Source: Acidimicrobiaceae bacterium
GTDB taxonomy: Bacteria > Actinomycetota > Acidimicrobiia > Acidimicrobiales > RAAP-2
Direction of reading: 5' to 3'
NCBI GenBank assembly: GCA_027306605.1
Contig: DAHUZK010000038.1
Coordinates: forward strand, 1 to 41,122
DNA: 41,122 nucleotides
Shown here: positions 39,186 through 41,122 of the stretch, piece after piece
Layout: every line of letters starts with the position of its first letter
Numbering within the stretch: position 1 is the first letter of the stretch
Made by a program: the position numbers and the translations under genes
The notes under the pieces: model-generated
Seen by the model: only the letters and a program-made list of their open reading frames with translations
Database searches by the model: none
What the model was told of the DNA's origin: nothing

Positions 39186-40625
39186 TCAGGCCGTGGCCAT
39201 ACCGCTCCTCCACATCGGCGGATGCCAGCCGACGGGTGACGTGGGGCTCTCCCAGCGGGCCGGCGTGACGGGCATCTGGGCTGCAGGGGACAGGTGGCGC
39301 AGGCGGCCGTAGGGGGTGTCGCTCGTCGTCAGGTACGAGTCGACGTCACCGAAGCCCGTGACGGTGGCCTCACCTGACCCCGTCTCGTGCGTGGTGGCGA
39401 GCCAGGCGGCCGTCTGACACAGCGACACGCGAACGTGGTAGCTCCCACCCTCGCGTGCCCGTCGTCGGAGCGACGCCATCGTCCCGAGCGCGGCCAGGTA
39501 GCCCGTGGTGTAGTCGCACGCCGCCGCGGGGAGGAGCGCAGGGTGATCCCGGCCGCCCTGCCCGACAGCCAGCCCGGACACGGTCTGCGCCATCTGCTCC
39601 CACCCGGGCCGCAGCCGCCACGGTCCCGCATCCCCATAGCAGTTGATGGTCACCACCACGATGCCGGGCCGAAGTTGGGCCAATGCCTCCGGCCCGAAGC
39701 CCCGCCGCTCGAGCGAGCCGCCCCGGTAGCTCTGGCTGAAGACGTCGGCGGTCGCCGCCAGAGCGCGCAACACCGCCACCCCGTGCGGATCGTCGAGCTC
39801 GATGCAGCAGGAGCGCTTCCCGTGACTCGTGTCCATCACGAACGCCGGGACGTTCGACAACCGCCGAGAGTTCACCAGCAGCACCTCCGCTCCGTGCTCG
39901 GCCAGGGTCCGGCCGTTGGTCGGTCCGGCCAGCAGCCGGCTCAGATCGAGGACGCGCACGCCACCCAGGGGCCGGGACGGCGCCGGGGAGCTCGGCCGGG
40001 ACGGCGATGCCGCCGTGGTGGCGAGGCGGGGCACGGGTTCGGGTGGGCTGTCCCCGATCTTCTCGACGCTGACACGACCGAGATCCCGGACGGCGCGTGC
40101 CTGGGGATGCGCCGACCATTCTTCGGCTGATCGGGCCATGGCACCGCACGTGCCGGCGTCGGCCAGGGCATCCTCGAGGTCCTGGCCGTCCCAACGCGCC
40201 ACGCACTCGGCGATGGCCTGGCGCGGGCTGTCGAGGTCGCAGCCGAGCACTGCGCAGGTCGCGGCCGCCAGGTGCGCGAACTCGCCGTGCAGGTGCACCC
40301 AGCGCCCGTCGCGGCACTCGTAGAGCGCGACCAGGGGGCGGTCGCGCGTCGCCGGACCGGCAGGAGTCTCTCCCTCCTCGAGGCGCTGGAGCGCGAACCC
40401 GACAAGCGAGGCGCCCGCATGGCCCCGACGAACCGTGACCGGCTGGGCGGGGCCACCGTGGTCCTCCCACAGGAGCGAGGCCGCCGCGCCGATGGCACCC
40501 AGGACCGAGGCGGCCGCTTCCACCACTGCGAACGGGGTCGAGAAGGGACGTTCCTGGCCGACCAGCGTGACACGGTCGGCCGCCGCGGGCGGGAGGCCCA
40601 CCTCCTCGAGCAGCCCGGCGATCAC
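39186..40625 (-). CDS. CaiB/BaiF-type CoA transferase, permuted half-domains
   Basis: This 479-residue protein belongs to family III CoA transferases. The second half (from about residue 217) is the N-terminal portion of a canonical CaiB: LGGVRVLDLSRLLAGPTNGRTLAEHGAEV, and the catalytic aspartate is D371 in ACDYTTGYLAALG. The first half (1-200) resembles what follows that region in canonical enzymes: CRDGRWVHLHGEFAHLA and RSAEEWSAHPQARAV. The halves are thus in reverse order. Such short permuted forms occur in actinobacteria, as I recall. GTG 40625 is fixed by TACGAT 6 nt upstream and an in-frame stop at 40653. It precedes the steroid operon, so a steroid or side-chain CoA substrate is plausible. 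Confidence 0.82.
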   Translation of the reverse strand: MIAGLLEEVGLPPAAADRVTLVGQERPFSTPFAVVEAAASVLGAIGAAASLLWEDHGGPAQPVTVRRGHAGASLVGFALQRLEEGETPAGPATRDRPLVALYECRDGRWVHLHGEFAHLAAATCAVLGCDLDSPRQAIAECVARWDGQDLEDALADAGTCGAMARSAEEWSAHPQARAVRDLGRVSVEKIGDSPPEPVPRLATTAASPSRPSSPAPSRPLGGVRVLDLSRLLAGPTNGRTLAEHGAEVLLVNSRRLSNVPAFVMDTSHGKRSCCIELDDPHGVAVLRALAATADVFSQSYRGGSLERRGFGPEALAQLRPGIVVVTINCYGDAGPWRLRPGWEQMAQTVSGLAVGQGGRDHPALLPAAACDYTTGYLAALGTMASLRRRAREGGSYHVRVSLCQTAAWLATTHETGSGEATVTGFGDVDSYLTTSDTPYGRLRHLSPAAQMPVTPARWESPTSPVGWHPPMWRSGMATA

Positions 40626-40631
40626 CGGGGC

Positions 40632-40637
40632 ATCGTA
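40632..40637 (-). promoter_or_regulatory. -10 element TACGAT, leaderless start of CoA-transferase gene
   Basis: On the minus strand TACGAT (40637 to 40632) is followed by GCCCCG and the GTG at 40625, the only plausible start after the in-frame stop. Confidence 0.55.
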
Positions 40638-40673
40638 GGGCGCGATACTCGGTCAGCAGCGAAAGGGAGGGGC

Positions 40674-41122
40674 ATGCCGTACTCGGAAGGTCGGATCGTC
40701 CACGACGCCGACGCCCACATCATGGAGACGCCGACGTGGCTGCGCGACCACGCCGACCCGGCCATCCGGGACCGGATCGAGCCGCTGAGTTACCCGGGCG
40801 GGAACGAGCTGCGCCAGACCGGCGACCCGGAGGAGCAGCTGCGGGACCTGGAGGCGGCGTTCGGACGCCTGGCCGACCGGCACCGCTCCCCGTCCTACCG
40901 GGCGGGCGAGGCCGAGGAGATCATGCTCAGGAAGAACTTCGCCGCCACCGGGTCGTTCCTCGCCGAGGACCGGGGCCGGGCCCTCGACCTGCTCGGATTC
41001 GGGAGCCAGCTGATCTTCAACACCTTCCACAACCGTCGGCTGCACGACTGGGAGCACTCGGGGGACCTGGGCCTGGCGTACGGCACGGCCCGGGCCCACA
41101 ACCGGGGCATGCTCGAGTTCTG
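40674..41122 (+). CDS. Amidohydrolase family 2 protein (3'-truncated)
   Basis: The visible 149 codons open MPYSEGRIVHDADAHIMETPTWL, the metal-binding start of the amidohydrolase_2 (ACMSD-like) family, in which DADAHIME supplies ligands. A helical region follows with LDLLGFGSQLIFNTFHNRRL and the start of GLAYGTARAHNRGML. The ATG is well marked by AAAGGGAGGGG 2-13 nt upstream. The frame leaves the window at 41122 without a stop. It diverges from the CoA-transferase gene; enzymes of this family often sit in steroid and aromatic degradation loci, so a catabolic role is possible, not shown. Confidence 0.8.
   Translation, partial: MPYSEGRIVHDADAHIMETPTWLRDHADPAIRDRIEPLSYPGGNELRQTGDPEEQLRDLEAAFGRLADRHRSPSYRAGEAEEIMLRKNFAATGSFLAEDRGRALDLLGFGSQLIFNTFHNRRLHDWEHSGDLGLAYGTARAHNRGMLEF

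Overview
The window is high-GC chromosomal DNA, densely coding on both strands, with many GTG starts and 1-8 bp start/stop overlaps. It looks actinobacterial. Coenzyme F420 biosynthesis (cofC), a PafB-PafC fusion, a DUF222/HNH protein, class III adenylate cyclase, CtaG, DXS and a steroid-ring degradation cluster resembling the mycobacterial fadE30-ipdF-fadD3 set point to the Acidimicrobiia or a neighbouring class. This taxonomic placement is inference. No rRNA, tRNA, CRISPR array or transposase was seen.

Layout. 1-4617: dipeptide/oligopeptide ABC importer (partial binding protein, two permeases, two ATPases). 4477-7369: RNase HII, a small conserved protein, a GYD protein and an acyl-CoA synthetase. 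7396-13007: GH38 alpha-mannosidase, a cyclase translationally coupled to gpsA, and cofC. 13059-18808: the most unusual stretch, with a histone-H1-like Lys/Ala/Pro/Arg repeat protein, a 487-bp gene-free region of visibly lower GC, a VirD4/TraG-type coupling ATPase without membrane segments, a helicase-less MobF relaxase and a fused PafBC regulator. 18838-24646: CtaG, an Erm-type rRNA methyltransferase, a small hypothetical protein, a carboxyltransferase, a DUF222-HNH protein, moaC and an FmdB/Ruc-like zinc protein under a CIRCE-like operator. 24682-31120: PmbA/TldD, an FlK-like hotdog thioesterase, an MFS carrier and dxs. 31160-34328: a Nat-type ABC exporter and an RmlA-like nucleotidyltransferase. 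34371-41122: Zn alcohol dehydrogenase, FadD3-like ligase, IpdF-like SDR, FadE30-like dehydrogenase, CaiB-type CoA transferase and the start of an amidohydrolase, probably a steroid C/D-ring (HIP) catabolic locus.

Two regulatory observations stand out. First, at least 13 genes have a TANNNT -10 hexamer ending only 6-8 nt before the start codon, often with no Shine-Dalgarno, which predicts widespread leaderless transcription and settles several ambiguous starts. Second, the FmdB-family gene carries TTGGCAGTC-N9-GAGTGCCAA, an almost perfect 9-9-9 CIRCE element, implying HrcA heat-shock control of a Ruc-like chaperone. The best candidate for an undescribed system is the stand-alone relaxase plus soluble coupling ATPase, tail to tail with 2 bp between stops, flanked by a DNA-damage-type regulator and a chromatin-like protein, with no other conjugation genes in view.
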